DNA from: Alphaproteobacteria bacterium UBA2903
GTDB taxonomy: Bacteria > Pseudomonadota > Alphaproteobacteria > CAAGCB01 > CAG-977
DNA length: 11,886 nucleotides
Assembly: GCA_002349565.1 (NCBI GenBank)
Contig: DEDN01000003.1
Location: forward strand, 4,539-16,424
Direction: 5' to 3'
Part shown: piece after piece, positions 11,684-11,886 of the stretch
Layout: each line of letters begins with the position of its first letter
How positions within the stretch are numbered: the stretch's first letter is position 1
Notes under the pieces: model-generated
What the model was told of the DNA's origin: nothing
What the model saw: the letters and a program-made list of their open reading frames with translations, nothing else
Database searches by the model: none
Program-made: the position numbers and the translations under genes

Positions 11684-11886
11684 ATGCGCCTGTTTTTCCT
11701 GTTTCTGCTGTTCGCCTTTTCCGCCCGCGCCGACGGGTACACGCCGATTCTGCAAGCGGTTGTTGACGGCGACAATATGGCGATAGAAGCCCTGCTGCAA
11801 AAGGGCGCAAATGCCGAAGACAGCGATGAAACGGGCATGACTGCCCTGATGATTGCCGCAAAGTACAATCCCGACGCGCTGGTTCC
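11684..11886 (+). CDS. Exported ankyrin-repeat protein, 5' part only
   Basis: The reading frame opens at 11684 and runs off the window after 67 codons. It starts with a clear signal peptide (MRLFFLFLLFAFSARA, cleavage likely after residue 16). The mature part begins with repeat-like helices: GYTPILQAVVDGDNMAIEAL then LQKGANAEDSDETGMTALMI, matching the ankyrin pattern (TxLxxAxxxGxxxxVxxLLxxGAdxxxxd). Ankyrin repeats bind other proteins; the exported location suggests the periplasm or outside the cell. The ribosome site is weak (only an ACGAG about 9 bases before the ATG), and I see no convincing promoter in the repeat-rich spacer. Total length and repeat number cannot be told. Exported ankyrin proteins are common both in host-associated bacteria and as periplasmic partners of enzymes such as catalase. 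Confidence 0.85.
   Translation, partial: MRLFFLFLLFAFSARADGYTPILQAVVDGDNMAIEALLQKGANAEDSDETGMTALMIAAKYNPDALV

Noticed and set aside
11533..11766. A 77-codon open frame in the repeat region
   Set aside because: It is made of repeat copy 2 translated through (NCEQSEA-type peptide), and it ends inside the signal-peptide gene in another frame. It has no ribosome site.
1..11886. A defence, toxin-antitoxin, CRISPR, phage or secretion system
   Set aside because: No nuclease-ATPase pairs, repeat-spacer arrays, integrase or transposase genes, or small toxin-like pairs were found. Almost all coding sequence is recognised housekeeping.

Overview
This window looks like chromosomal DNA from an alphaproteobacterium. 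Three things point there: the gene order plsY-dprA-topA-rnr-...-rpmG, which recurs in that class; a 55-residue bL33 of the cysteine-free type found there; and a moderately GC-rich coding style. The lineage cannot be fixed from sequence alone. I infer an uncultured or host-associated member of the Rhodospirillales/Holosporales side rather than a Rhizobium- or Caulobacter-like organism. In those, as I recall, pyrC usually precedes plsY, and here a nucleoside hydrolase and a Dus enzyme do instead.

Layout. Positions 1-63 hold an unassigned tail, which could be the end of a + strand gene. It is followed by a perfect inverted-repeat terminator (64-110) that runs into the CCA end of tRNA-Lys(UUU), encoded on the minus strand at 106-181 with its own promoter. 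Next comes a minus-strand pair: an unrecognised 126-130 residue protein, and downstream of it a 102-residue protein with flagellar rod-type end motifs. From a divergent promoter region (about 996-1071) a tight + strand operon runs to 11143: nucleoside hydrolase, dusA, plsY, dprA, topA, rnr and an exported S41 (Prc/CtpA-type) peptidase. Two junctions are 4-base ATGA overlaps and two are 3-base gaps. rpmG follows with its own promoter, placed over the end of the peptidase gene, and a strong terminator. A roughly 280-base spacer then carries two copies of a dispersed, palindrome-like repeat. The window ends inside a gene for an exported ankyrin-repeat protein.

How the genes fit together. The operon is mostly housekeeping: base salvage and tRNA dihydrouridylation, phosphatidic acid synthesis (PlsY), handling of incoming single-stranded DNA (DprA), DNA supercoiling (TopA), structured-RNA decay (RNase R), cell-envelope proteolysis (S41) and the ribosome (bL33). 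No defence system, phage, CRISPR array or biosynthetic cluster is visible. The item most worth a second look is the 3' end of topA. A nine-A tract sits just before an early stop, and 19 further codons of typical TopA lysine-rich tail remain open in the +1 frame, ending in an exact ATGA overlap with rnr. That pattern fits either slippage at the A tract or a one-base indel.
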